Below, one piece after another: positions 46,386 through 55,693 of a stretch of DNA of 64,000 nt. Source of the DNA: Mesostigma viride (lineage: Eukaryota; Streptophyta; Mesostigmatophyceae; Mesostigmatales; Mesostigmataceae). Each line of letters starts with the position of its first letter. Positions within the stretch are counted from its first letter, which is position 1. The DNA lies in the NCBI GenBank assembly GCA_009746045.1, contig RPFO01000050.1, positions 1,731,223 to 1,795,222 of the forward strand. The letters are read 5' to 3'. The notes under the pieces are model-generated. The model had not been told where the DNA came from. It did not search any database and saw only the letters and a program-made list of their open reading frames with translations. Made by a program: the position numbers and the translations under genes.

Positions 46386-47007
46386 CGTATGCGAACAGAC
46401 GCACGCCTTGCGTTTCGATGACGAGAGTGATTCCCCATCCGTCCATGTCGAAATGGGTTATCATCCGTGTTGGAAACCGGTTCCGGAATCGGTTCACGAT
46501 GTCGCAGCGTCGAATCGCCTGAAGCCAGCTCTTGCTTGTGTACACGTCGTCAAGAGTGCGTATAAGACGTTCTCTGTCCCAAGGTGTTGGCTCTTGCTCC
46601 AAGATCAATTCGTTAGATGTTGGAGTCGCGTCACGAACGACGATGAATCCGTTGGCAGCCTCCATGACGAAAATGCCTTGACGAACTCCGTCGTCTGATG
46701 GAGTTTTGATAACCTTGGTAACCGTGAAGGGACCTGCGTTCAAATCTTTTGATACCCGTTCTGCATCGACACGTCTTACTTCAGGCTGCTTGCCGTCTGG
46801 AATCGAGTAGCCTATGTAGGAAGACGGCGAGAGACACATCTTGGTTTGCCATCGAGCTTTTTTGCAAACGTCGAGAACCGACTTGGTTTCCTGTTCCTCA
46901 TGATTTTCTGGATCAGTTTCTGATTGTAGCGCATATTGAGAAGCAGCATACGCTACAAGTAGTCCAGCTCCTGTAGCAGCTGCTATTTTGACCAATGTGT
47001 CTGACAT
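46360..47007 (-). CDS. Membrane-anchored hypothetical protein
   Basis: 215 residues. The N-terminus (MSDTLVKIAAATGAGLLVAYA) is a signal-anchor-like helix. The rest is soluble and mixed: KARWQTKMCLSPSSYIGYS, FVMEAANGFIVVRDATP, ITHFDMDGWGITLVIETQG. No active-site motif recognised. Its start lies inside the 3' part of the preceding minus-strand gene. Confidence 0.55.
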   Translation of the reverse strand: MSDTLVKIAAATGAGLLVAYAASQYALQSETDPENHEEQETKSVLDVCKKARWQTKMCLSPSSYIGYSIPDGKQPEVRRVDAERVSKDLNAGPFTVTKVIKTPSDDGVRQGIFVMEAANGFIVVRDATPTSNELILEQEPTPWDRERLIRTLDDVYTSKSWLQAIRRCDIVNRFRNRFPTRMITHFDMDGWGITLVIETQGVRLFAYAIWDDRTA

Positions 47008-47371
47008 GATATCTAATAAAATGCGATATTTTTAGGGTAGCACTGGGCTCGGAAACCAATGCGTATGATCCCCCGAACGTGATCACATGCAGCAAAGCGT
47101 GCATCGTGTTGCTATCTTTCGACAATCGAAAAATCCAATAAGCGAGCAGTGCGTACATTAAAGAAGCGTACATCATGATAACGCGCCACGAGATTATACC
47201 GCACACGATCCCCGCGTACGCTCCGTACAGAGCCATGTAGTTTGCGACGACCATATCGATCTTTCGAACGACGCGTTCGTTTAAAGAATGATTGATTTGA
47301 GACATCACTACAAGTGCAACGTATCCATACCTGAACGTGACCGTATGTTGTACGGCCCACACATGAATCAT
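46913..47371 (-). CDS. Multi-pass membrane protein
   Basis: 152 residues in the open frame. About four hydrophobic segments cover residues 5-105 (YGYVALVVM, MALYGAYAGIVCGIISW, IMMYASLMYALLAYWIF, ALLHVITFGGSYALVS). The last ~30 residues overlap the next gene and look accidental. Upstream, MVTMSILNVSSMLYAIL sits in another frame and could be the true N-terminus after one base change. The end or start may therefore be altered by a frameshift. Confidence 0.5.
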   Translation of the reverse strand: MIHVWAVQHTVTFRYGYVALVVMSQINHSLNERVVRKIDMVVANYMALYGAYAGIVCGIISWRVIMMYASLMYALLAYWIFRLSKDSNTMHALLHVITFGGSYALVSEPSATLKISHFIRYHVRHIGQNSSCYRSWTTCSVCCFSICATIRN

Positions 47372-47445
47372 AGGATCGCGTACAACATAGACGAAACGTT
47401 CAAAATACTCATCGTTACCATCTGCGCTACAAATCCAGAGAACGA

Positions 47446-47922
47446 CTAATTTTTTATAAACGGAAGCGCGTGGCCAGATGCCAGCATCACTTCGTTTACA
47501 GTTACCCCGTCTTCAATGACGAGTGTCCCTAAAACGCGACCGAACGCGTCATTCTGATGGCAACGAAGTGTAATGATCTTCGTGTTTGTATCCACTAACT
47601 CTTGTATATCCTTGGGGCTGAACGTTGTATCGGACGGGTCAAACTTGCAATCGGTCGCTAGCTTTATGAGTGCGTTGCGAGAAAGACACGCTGATTTCTT
47701 GACCGTGTCTCGGTTCCAAGTAAAGGCTGGCGGGTGCATTTCCGGTGCGTTGATACCGGCTAGGCGGACGTTGAGTTTGACGCAAAGTTCCGTCCAAGGA
47801 ACATTCGCGGCAACACGGACGGTATCGCCGTCATGACAGCTTACGACTTTACAAGGCAGTTCGAGGCCATCTAATGATAAAAGTGGCAGATCGGAGTCTT
47901 TCATTGTTTTAAGAGAATCCAT
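47446..47922 (-). CDS. Staphylococcal-nuclease-like (thermonuclease) protein
   Basis: 158 residues. SCHDGDTVRVAANVP opens the barrel. RLAGINAPEMHPPAF is the R-x-x-G-I-D-A-P-E signature, with Asn in place of Asp. A helical insert follows, then CHQNDAFGRVLGTLVIEDG. These are the SNase blocks in order, including the arginines at both sites. The enzyme would cut DNA or RNA with calcium; the changed Asp could affect metal binding. No signal peptide, so it probably acts in the infected cell. Confidence 0.75.
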   Translation of the reverse strand: MDSLKTMKDSDLPLLSLDGLELPCKVVSCHDGDTVRVAANVPWTELCVKLNVRLAGINAPEMHPPAFTWNRDTVKKSACLSRNALIKLATDCKFDPSDTTFSPKDIQELVDTNTKIITLRCHQNDAFGRVLGTLVIEDGVTVNEVMLASGHALPFIKN

Positions 47923-47997
47923 TTCATTAAATCATATATTACATAAAATCACTTCTTCTTCTGCCGAACCTTACAGTCTTTTTCTTTCTAACTCTTC

Positions 47998-48951
47998 TTA
48001 GTCTTTTGCGTTTCTGTCCCGCCCCGTGGCCATCAGCATCAGATGGTTCATGAGCGGAAGGCTCGGATGCAGCTGGAGGGGCGACACTGCCCGCAGTAGC
48101 AACCGTGGATGGCGCAGGGGGGTGGGTCGCTCGATGTATCTTCGTTCGACGATGTAGACAGGTGGGCGGGTGTAACGCGAGGAAAAACGCCTCGAGATGG
48201 GGCGGAGGCTGCGTCCTTCATTCTTCGAATATGTGTTCTGCACTTGGACTTTGAAGAGACCGTCTTGCAGGACATTTTCCCGTCCTTTGTTGCGGCACAG
48301 CAGCGGATTTTCGACACCATTGTTACTACGAGGACCGAAAAAAACGACGATGTCGTTTCGTTGTCGTAGCTTTTTGCAGGCGTCAAGAGCCTCCATAGCT
48401 TTCAATACGACACAGAGGTCGCCTTTTTTTGATCGCAAGATCTCGGCGGCGGATCGAGCCCTTGCCCATGCGATCATCTGGTTGTGAGGAGGCAGTGAGC
48501 GAAACCTCGTCTCTGCTTCGTGCAGAGTACCGATTTCCTTCCTCAACGCTCGACCCCAAACAGTGACGCACACGCTTAGGTTTGAAACATCGATCAACTC
48601 TCGTGTCAAATCGGCGAATGTGTCGCCGAATACTTTCTGAGAGCTCGTTGGGGAAACGCCGCGTCCGTATACCCGCTGCACAACGTCGAAGAGCTGACTG
48701 GCACATTCAGAGGCGTCTTGGTTCTTGTCTGGATGCACGACGAGACAGAGGTCGAGATAGTGCTTCCGCTTGATCGGCTGTTTTCCGATCTGGCTCTGCT
48801 CCTTTACGCGCTTGAAATCGCGCAACACGCACTCAGAAAGAGAAACGGAACCTTCCATTAAACAAGTCGCCAACAGCTCTTGTTCTGAAGCGGGCATTGA
48901 TAGACACTCGCAGAAAATGTCTTGGCGTTGAAAGGAAGGAAGGTTGCCCAT
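47998..48951 (-). pseudogene. J-domain (DnaJ-like) protein with possible frameshift
   Basis: From MGNLPSFQRQDIFC the N-terminal 110 residues contain a J domain: KHYLDLCLVVHPDKNQDASE (HPDK loop near 75), then LFDVVQRVYGRG. Helices follow to NDIVVFFG. From a T run near 48340 another frame gives MVSKIRCCAATKDGKMSCKT...CRTHIRR, a compact CC...C...C..H zinc motif like the one in the F-box gene, followed by CAIHGCYCGQC. Either a frameshift has replaced the C-terminus or a small zinc-protein gene overlaps (48048-48320). J proteins activate Hsp70. Confidence 0.6.
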
Positions 48952-49114
48952 TTCCGTGGAAGGAGAGAGACTGTCTTCGAAGGATTACCTGGACATTTAT
49001 TCCGTCCTGACAAAATATCTGGAGCGCCGCGCCGTGATGACGTTTGTAACCGGCTTTCGGTGATACTTTTGTCATCAAGTTTGCACGCGCCGTGGTAGAG
49101 TCGCCTCGACTACC

Positions 49115-49953
49115 ATGGCCTCCAGCACTGCCTTGGCCCTCGTGGGCGTCTCTACCGAACAATTCAAGGAGGTTTTCGCGCAAGGAAAACTCGTTTCAAA
49201 ACAACAGTTCGACGGAAAACTTCCCTGCCCTCTAAAGACGATGTCGAGGCAGACCAGGTGCGAATTCTGCGGGATCTGACTGCAAAAAGTGCGGGCAGAT
49301 CGTTCCGTTTATACCCGAGAAAGTCGTCAGCGGGAGGCGTTTGTTTCATCTGCTCAACTTCTTGCGGTTCATTCTCGAGAAATGGACGACCAACATTCCC
49401 TCTTCGTTCGTCGATTTCGTCCACCAATCCGGAGGGACGATACTGAAGGTCGAAAAGACTGCGTACGCCTGCCCGTGGTCTTGGCGAATCTCGCTCGTGC
49501 GGTCTCGTGCCCCGTTGGGAGCGGGAAAAGCGTAGCGCGCTCGTGAACGAATGGTTCAAGTCTCACAGGATTTCCATCACCGTCTCTGTCGAGGAAATCG
49601 TCATCGACAACGCTCCTGTCGAGAAGACTGCCGTATTCAGGGAAATGACGAGACGAGACGCTTTTCTTCGTTTCGAGATTCAGAGACTCGAGGACGTCTG
49701 GGCAAAATACAACGAGGCATTTCGCGACTACGAGAAAGATCACCGCGCAAGAGAGCAGTTTCAGAAACTCTGCGAGGATTCAAACCACGCCATGCGGCGT
49801 CTACCAGTCGCTAGGCACGAGCTGGATGTCGTTTCAACAGTCCTCGCAACCCCTGAGTTGCTCAGGAGTCTCGAGACCATCTCTATTCCTGCCGCTTTTG
49901 AATACGATCCTAGAATGGTAGTTTCTTCAAGCAAATCGCTGGGGCGTTGTTGA
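49115..49953 (+). pseudogene. Zinc-ribbon/coiled-coil hypothetical protein in three frames
   Basis: The first frame starts MASSTALALVGVSTEQFK and ends CEFCGI. The next frame continues with CKKCGQIVPFIPEKVVSG, LFHLLNFLRFILEKWTTN and TAYACPWSW. A third, from about 49507, carries WFKSHRISITVSVEEIV, then helices (AFLRFEIQRLEDVWAKYNEA) to 49953. CxxC...CxxC across the first break would make one zinc ribbon, so this is most simply a ~280-residue gene with two single-base shifts (near 49275 and 49515). No named family. Confidence 0.5.
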
Positions 49954-50010
49954 GAAATTTGTAAAATAATTAAATGATTATTTTCATTAATAAATATCAT
50001 TTACATCAAA

Positions 50011-50763
50011 TCAAGACACATTCTCAGACTTGCTGATCTCGTCTAGGTTGGCCTGGAAAATGGCATCCAAATCGAGTTGAAAATCGTCCATGCTAGCTTC
50101 CGCGGGGCGTGAGCCTAGAACCCCCAACAGCATTTTCTTGATAAGTAGGCTCACTTCTTCCTTTGTCGCGGAAGCGGTCTCGTCTTGCGTGTTTCGAGAA
50201 AGAAAATGAAGAACGCGTTCGCTAAGGCCACATAGGTCCATGCATGCCTTGATTTCCAATTCTCGCTTCTTGATTTCGAGTTCCGCTCGAAACAGTTCAG
50301 AATGTGAAGCCAACAGAGAGCGAACCTCCTCGCTTGCGTTGGAAACCGCCTGGGACGTGTCTTTGATGGTGGCCGCCATGGCTGCGTATCTCGACTCTGC
50401 GTTCAAAATCTCTTGACCGATGCGGTCTTGCGCGTTCTCGAGTTGTCGAGAAAAGCAGCCGAGTTCAGCGAGCCACCTTGAGCGGTCGAAAATACCGGAA
50501 GAGACGCTCTCGGCCTCTCTGAGAGCCGCAAACTCCGGCAAGACAACGCTGATAAGCGGCCACAATAAAGCAGGAGCGATCCAGCACGCGTCGGTGTCTT
50601 TGCAAATAAGAGTGGGAGCTTTTGTGAACGCCTCGATGGACTCTGCGAACGTTTTGATATGTTTTAGCTCTGAAAAAGCCTGGAACGTCTCGAAGGCGTT
50701 GTCGAAACCGCAAAGACTCCGCACGACGTCGATTCCTTGAATGAGCGTCGAAGGGAAATGCAC
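50011..50763 (-). CDS. Hypothetical helical protein, uncertain start
   Basis: The frame is open from about 50838 but has no ATG; GTG at 50763 is the first likely start (HFPSTLIQGIDVVRSL). An ATG (MILLSG) lies just upstream in another frame, so the N-terminus may be shifted by one base. N-terminal half: ICKDTDACWIAPALLWPLI, somewhat like the DNA-binding domains of KilA-N/BRO proteins. C-terminal half: coiled coil (SELFRAELEIKKRELEIKA). Function unknown. Confidence 0.5.
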   Translation of the reverse strand: MHFPSTLIQGIDVVRSLCGFDNAFETFQAFSELKHIKTFAESIEAFTKAPTLICKDTDACWIAPALLWPLISVVLPEFAALREAESVSSGIFDRSRWLAELGCFSRQLENAQDRIGQEILNAESRYAAMAATIKDTSQAVSNASEEVRSLLASHSELFRAELEIKKRELEIKACMDLCGLSERVLHFLSRNTQDETASATKEEVSLLIKKMLLGVLGSRPAEASMDDFQLDLDAIFQANLDEISKSENVS

Positions 50764-50911
50764 GCGTATAAGATTTGGACCTTTCAGTGGGACGTGCGGT
50801 TTAAAATTGTAGCACTCAGCCCTTTCCCGATAGTAAAATCATGGCGAAGGAGGCAGTGTACGTCCGCCATCGTCTCGTCACCGGGGTAGTTTGAAACGCG
50901 AGAGATATTAT

Positions 50912-52180
50912 ATGCCTTTCTGGAATCGTAACCGACGCGAAACGATAAGGCGCCGCGCCAGATATTTTCGACATCAAAACAGGATAAATAGACAGCGCTA
51001 CCCGGCGTTTCTGTTCTCGACACTCGCCATGGAGACCGTCTTTGTCGACAACGAGAGAGGTCTCATCAGCATATTAGACGTTCTCTTTCACGAGCTAAAA
51101 GTCGACCGCGTGGAAGACCTCGTTCGTCAATTTCCATCGGTGTTTTCAAAGTGCGAGCGAGTTGTGCGAAACGGGCGCGAAGATCTTCTTGCGGACGCTG
51201 TGACCGCTTTGCTTATCATTCGAGCCTTATCGTGGGCTTCCAGAGCAAGCGCCCGCCTTTCATGTGCTCGTTACGTCTCAAATCGTCTCGGAGCGCATCC
51301 GAAACTCGTTTACGCCGTCTTCGATATCGATGCGAGCGACGAACCACACCATGGTGCTTACTCCGACCTTCTAATAACCCCTCTTCCGGAGGGCATGATG
51401 GGAGCGGACAGGAACACGAAAGATCAGTTCAGCGACACGAATCTCGTCGCGGCTGAACGCTACTTGATGCGATTTCGCCGAAAGTTCAGCATCCCTGACG
51501 AGGCATGGAACGATTTTTCCAACGCGGTGAAGGTGATGGCGGGCGTCGACCAAGAACCCGTGAAGCCAGCCAAGGACTGTGAGCCGCGATGGAGGCTCGT
51601 GAACTTGTGTTATGCGTCCGCGGCTAATTCTTTTCGTCTTTTTGGCGAGAAGGCGCATTACTCGCTTATTTTTCACACCGTCGTGCATCAATTTGATCGC
51701 GTGAAGCATTACAACGTTCACGCGGCCCCAGAGACGAAGCGGCATGACATCGATTGGTGCGCTGCCGTTGATGACCGGGCCCACTTCATCGTCACAGGCA
51801 TGACGAAAGAAGAGTTTCGCAAATTGCATCCACAGCTCGCCTCCGACGAGCCAGTGAAGTACGCGTACAATGGGACTACGTGCGACCTGCACGACTACGT
51901 CCTCAGAGTCCTCTTCGCCCTTCAAGATCATTGCCGTCCCAGCGAAATCGACCACGCCGTGTTTGTGGCTCATGAGCAGTGGTCAGTCATCGCCCGCCGA
52001 TTCGGCTGCAGGCTTCTCTGCAGACACCCGAGAACGCGATCTCAGATCGAGTACGTGAAGAGGCTCGACGAGGCCAGCCGGCTCAGGCATTTGTATTGGA
52101 GCGGGATCAGCAAGGTTGATGCGGCGGAAGAAATGGAAGATGACATTTACGAACAGATGTGGACTGACGGGATTTTTTAA
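50912..52180 (+). CDS. Hypothetical protein with basic N-terminus
   Basis: 422 residues from the ATG at 50912. The first 40 residues are strongly basic (RRETIRRRARYFRHQNRINR). The body is globular with DIDASDEPHHGAYSDLLI, HYSLIFHTVVHQFDRVKHYN and DDRAHFIVTGM. Several His and Asp are spread through it, but no catalytic pattern is recognised. An alternative ATG at 51029 would remove the basic part. GATATTATATG just precedes the first ATG. A LINE fragment begins 21 bases after the stop; the gene itself is undamaged. Confidence 0.6.
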   Translation: MPFWNRNRRETIRRRARYFRHQNRINRQRYPAFLFSTLAMETVFVDNERGLISILDVLFHELKVDRVEDLVRQFPSVFSKCERVVRNGREDLLADAVTALLIIRALSWASRASARLSCARYVSNRLGAHPKLVYAVFDIDASDEPHHGAYSDLLITPLPEGMMGADRNTKDQFSDTNLVAAERYLMRFRRKFSIPDEAWNDFSNAVKVMAGVDQEPVKPAKDCEPRWRLVNLCYASAANSFRLFGEKAHYSLIFHTVVHQFDRVKHYNVHAAPETKRHDIDWCAAVDDRAHFIVTGMTKEEFRKLHPQLASDEPVKYAYNGTTCDLHDYVLRVLFALQDHCRPSEIDHAVFVAHEQWSVIARRFGCRLLCRHPRTRSQIEYVKRLDEASRLRHLYWSGISKVDAAEEMEDDIYEQMWTDGIF

Positions 52181-52188
52181 GTCGTTGT

Positions 52189-52201
52189 AAATATATTTAA
52201 T
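52189..52201 (+). repeat. Target-site duplication of the LINE fragment, left copy
   Basis: AAATATATTTAAT before the fragment, repeated at 53527-53539. Variable 10-20-base duplications are typical of target-primed reverse transcription. Confidence 0.8.
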
Positions 52202-53526
52202 TCGCATTGCCTCCCTGCCTGCACGGATGGGTGGCTGCGGTCTGACTCGTGCCGCCCGGCTGGCCCCAGCAGCCTTTTTGGGCTCCGTCGCTCAGTCGTG
52301 GGCGGAAAGCTGCCGGCTCCTGCCCCTTTTGGCAACGGCAGCGCCTGACCTCCTGGACCCCAGCAGCCCTTTGCCCTTCGTCACCGCCATCCAGGAGGCC
52401 TATGCTGAGATCCAGCAGGCCTGTTCTCCCGTCCGTGCCGCTCAGGCGGTACAGCGCCACCTCCCTCGCGGCACTCCCTCGGTCGCCTCCGTTCAATCTC
52501 CCGCCGCATTCCCTGCTCGCGTCATCGATAAACACCAGAAAACCTACGCGGGTATTCTGCACACGGCTGATTGGATTGCTCTTTTCGCGGACCTCAACGC
52601 CCAGGGACGTGCGTGGCTGTTCTCGCTTTCCTTGCGGAGTGTGGGCTCGGCGTACCTTCGTGCTCTTCCCATGGCCCCCCCATTCGCCTTGGCTCCCAGC
52701 CACTACTCGGTGGCGCTCCGGCACCAGCTATTTGCCCCGCAGCCTCTTGTTCCGGCCGGGCGGCCTTGTGGTAGCTGTGGGCAGCCGCTGGATCCCACGG
52801 GGACTCACTACCTTGCCTGCATGGGGGCCAACAGAATCAGAATTGGTATTTGTATTTGCACACTGTCCTCCTGACGGTGGTGCTCGCCATGATTCGGTCG
52901 GTTTTCCCCCACGCGAACATCCGGTCCGAGGATGCGGATGGCGCTGCCTTCTATTCCCCCAACCACCGGCCTGACATCGTGGTGCTGGACTTTGAGGGGG
53001 GTGGCCGGCATCTGCTTATTGACGTTTCGGTGGCGCGGCCCTTGGCTCTTAGCCACGTGGCTGGGGCCTCCCTCACGGCAGGTTACACGGCGGACCGGGC
53101 GGAGCGGGCCAAGCTCCTGGCCTACGGCGACGTCGGGCACCATCGTGTGGTGCCCTTTGTCCTGGAGGAGTTTGGGGCCATGGGGCCCCTGACCTCCGCC
53201 TTCTTCAAGGAGTGTTGCCGGCTCCGGGAGGACCGGCTGGACCTGGAGGGCCAGCGGGCCCCATGGTCGGCGCGGACCTGGACGTCATATTGGCGTCAGC
53301 GCTTGTCGGTGGCGCTGACTCGGGCCATGGCGGACATCATGCTCCGCCGTACGCGGGCTGATTTTGCGGTGCAGCAGGGCTATTAGGTTCCTCCCGTTAG
53401 GCGTTTCCATTGGTCTTATCGTACTTCGTAGTATAGAGCTTTGACATGGCTCTGTATATAGGTTTATAGCTGGGCGTTTGCTTTGGTTTGAGTGATTTCA
53501 CTCTGCTGTAAGTAATTATATTTTTA
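52202..53526 (+). mobile_element. 5'-truncated non-LTR retrotransposon (LINE) fragment
   Basis: About 1.3 kb, G+C-rich, flanked by the 13-base duplication. The left edge falls in the reverse-transcriptase C-terminus (LPARMGGCGLTRAARLAP). There follows CGSCGQPLDPTGTHYLAC, the cysteine/histidine motif of LINE C-termini. After a frameshift near 52845 comes RPDIVVLDFEGGGRHLLIDV, a PD-D-x-D-like nuclease core as in LINEs with restriction-enzyme-like endonucleases. The 3' end has no poly-A but an AT-rich tail. It inserted in the AT-rich gap between two viral genes and broke neither. Confidence 0.75.
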
Positions 53527-53539
53527 AAATATATTTAAT
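53527..53539 (+). repeat. Target-site duplication of the LINE fragment, right copy
   Basis: AAATATATTTAAT, matching 52189-52201. The stop codon of the convergent Rieske gene lies within it. Confidence 0.8.
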
Positions 53540-54536
53540 ATGATCGACTTCTTCTTCCTCTCATGTTGTATGCGAATCCAATTTTTTCGCGATATGCTCT
53601 GATCAAGGCGTCTTTTTCGTCCAAATGATCGACCATGTTTCTAGAATTGTCAATATTTCTTGCCCGGAGTGCTTGTCGGAGCCATCGACAACTAAACATA
53701 AATAACTTTAGGCGTGAAATGGCGCTTTTCGATATCCGATAGCTCGCGAGAACAGTGACGCGATTTTTTCCGCATTCGGTCTCGGGAGTGACGCTGGCTA
53801 GAAGCGATATTACGGGCAAGCGATCGCAATCACTTGCGCGGATCGGATAAACGTGAAGAACAGTAGTATAAGGGACGACGACTTCTTGCTTGACGACAGC
53901 TTCTAACGCATCGTGAACATAACTTGAAGAAGAACGAAATACCGATTCGTGTGTAATGTTCGCGGCGTTCTGATTGTCAAGTAGACTTTCGAGAATGACT
54001 TGTGGAGATCCCCGAACTTTCATCGAGAAAGAAACCGTTTTAAAATCCGCATACGAACCTAGTCGTGTGGAGGGGGGTGAGGTCACGAATTCTTGGCCAT
54101 GCTCGAGTTTGCACCAAACAAGGTTTTCTGATACTCGCGTGTCGAAAAAACCATCTCCTGGACGAACATGTTTTCCGTGGTAAGCGCACACAACTCCGTC
54201 TTCTCTTACTCTTCCTCCACAAGATAGCCTAAAACCTCTATGCGGACACCGGTCCAAGCACGTTGCGATCTTATCGCTGGAAGATCTGTATACAAACAAG
54301 TCGGAATCGTTCACCCGAATCACTTTGGGTCGTTTGAACATTTCGACATGTCCTAAACAAACCCATTTGTCGCAAAAACTCGAGACGGTTGGAATCGCGG
54401 GTTTCGGTTTGCGACAGAGCCTTTGAATATGTTCTGCGCAAAATAACGTTGAAAGGTTCGGCCGCCTGATACTTATTTTCATCTCCGTGTGAAGGTATCT
54501 GTGAAAAACAGTCAAGTGGTGGTGACGAACCTTCAT
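53535..54536 (-). CDS. Rieske [2Fe-2S] protein lacking a catalytic-iron ligand
   Basis: 333 residues. The N-terminus is basic (MKVRHHHLTVFHRYL). The Rieske centre is complete (CPHRGFRLSCG and VCAYHG, C-x-H-x17-C-x2-H, residues ~97-120). The catalytic domain has SLLDNQNAANITHES. Compared with DHAHLEHVH in the other Rieske gene, the first His is Asn, so the mononuclear iron site appears incomplete; one His remains. The C-terminus (RNIDNSRNMVDHLDEKDALI) resembles that of the first copy. It may be an inactive or electron-transfer-only paralogue. Confidence 0.75.
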   Translation of the reverse strand: MKVRHHHLTVFHRYLHTEMKISIRRPNLSTLFCAEHIQRLCRKPKPAIPTVSSFCDKWVCLGHVEMFKRPKVIRVNDSDLFVYRSSSDKIATCLDRCPHRGFRLSCGGRVREDGVVCAYHGKHVRPGDGFFDTRVSENLVWCKLEHGQEFVTSPPSTRLGSYADFKTVSFSMKVRGSPQVILESLLDNQNAANITHESVFRSSSSYVHDALEAVVKQEVVVPYTTVLHVYPIRASDCDRLPVISLLASVTPETECGKNRVTVLASYRISKSAISRLKLFMFSCRWLRQALRARNIDNSRNMVDHLDEKDALIRAYREKIGFAYNMRGRRSRSY

Positions 54537-54556
54537 TTTGTATCATTATAACACAA

Positions 54557-55165
54557 ATGCGCGCCTTCACAAGTTTTTTGCCTCGCCCGGCTCCTGTCCC
54601 TATCCCAATACCAATCCCGCTGCCTGTTCCTGTTCCTCGACCAAGGCCGCGTCCACGACCGAGAGTTTTGGCCGGAAACCAGAGTCCGTGGGATCGCGAC
54701 GTGTATATCGTGAATAAAAACCACCCGTTCCAATCTCTTCTGGCGGTTTGCGACATTGAACGCGATCGAAAAACTAACGTTATGCGGCCCATGACACACG
54801 TTCTTGGCTTCAACGATGAGAAAATGGCGCTTCTCATGGAAAAGATTGCGCAAGATGATGAGAAAACGGGGCGTCTTAACGAATGGGCGATCGACGACGA
54901 CAAAGTCGAGTCTTTCTTGAAAACAAAACTTGAAGACTTTGTCATGTCTATTCAAGAAGAAGAAACACCACAGGTTTCTATAAGCCATGAAACTCACATC
55001 GAAGTCCGACAGATGCCATTTCGGGACTTGATCAATTGGACTGGTTTGTCCGGAATGGTACTCAGAATTATAGAGATACAAAACGGAAAAGTCGTGATTT
55101 CTTCACATTATCCCAGGGATGATTGCATGTATTTCATTCCATTTATGAAGATGTGTTTACGGTAG
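54557..55165 (+). CDS. Hypothetical protein with N-terminal proline repeats
   Basis: 202 residues. The N-terminus has alternating PVPIPIPIPLPVPVP then PRPRPRPRPR, a rigid rod possibly surface exposed or DNA binding. It is followed by SPWDRDVYIVNKNHPFQSLL, a helical domain and a beta-rich end (GMVLRIIEIQNGKVVISSHY). The repeated coding CC(A/T/G)N pairs are a simple-sequence run. Divergent from the second Rieske gene, 20 bases apart. No family recognised. Confidence 0.55.
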   Translation: MRAFTSFLPRPAPVPIPIPIPLPVPVPRPRPRPRPRVLAGNQSPWDRDVYIVNKNHPFQSLLAVCDIERDRKTNVMRPMTHVLGFNDEKMALLMEKIAQDDEKTGRLNEWAIDDDKVESFLKTKLEDFVMSIQEEETPQVSISHETHIEVRQMPFRDLINWTGLSGMVLRIIEIQNGKVVISSHYPRDDCMYFIPFMKMCLR

Positions 55166-55666
55166 TCATGATTCGTTGAATCGGACGCTTCTGTCCACAG
55201 GCTCTATTGCCTTGAATGCCTGTGTATGATTCTGCTGCCCAAGTTTCCAGTGGGCGAAACAAAATGGCAATGAAACAAGAACAGCTACTGCTATTCCCAT
55301 GACGGAATAAAAAGGGACCACTCGGAACAATGAATCTTTCCCGAGATATTTATAGGTTTGAAACGTAAGAGCGCTCCAGATGGCTGCACCAATGATCTGG
55401 GCCGCAATTCCCGTCCAATTTCGTTTTTTATCAGTTCCAGATGACGTCATTCTTGCCGTCGCGTATATGATGCCGGACATTGCGAGAAGGGCGACATAAT
55501 TGACGTTCTTTGTCACGCTTGTCTGCCATATCCACATTTTGCTCAAGGGGTCTTGCGTCTGATATTGAAAGAGCTGCCGAAAGAGTGTCGGACGCAGGAT
55601 TTTTGTTTCACGTCCTCTGAGTTCGTTACTATCGACGAAGTCAGAATTCTCGTTACGAGTTTGCAT
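55166..55666 (-). CDS. Four-pass membrane protein
   Basis: 166 residues with a polar N-terminus (MQTRNENSDFVDSNE) and hydrophobic segments at about 53-70 (VNYVALLAMSGIIYATA), 85-101, 108-125 and 116-140 (FYSVMGIAVAVLVSLPFC). No family recognised. It ends at the base after the stop of the convergent gene, so the two stops are adjacent. Confidence 0.6.
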   Translation of the reverse strand: MQTRNENSDFVDSNELRGRETKILRPTLFRQLFQYQTQDPLSKMWIWQTSVTKNVNYVALLAMSGIIYATARMTSSGTDKKRNWTGIAAQIIGAAIWSALTFQTYKYLGKDSLFRVVPFYSVMGIAVAVLVSLPFCFAHWKLGQQNHTQAFKAIEPVDRSVRFNES

Positions 55667-55693
55667 GGTTCGTTACCATACGCAAACGATTTT

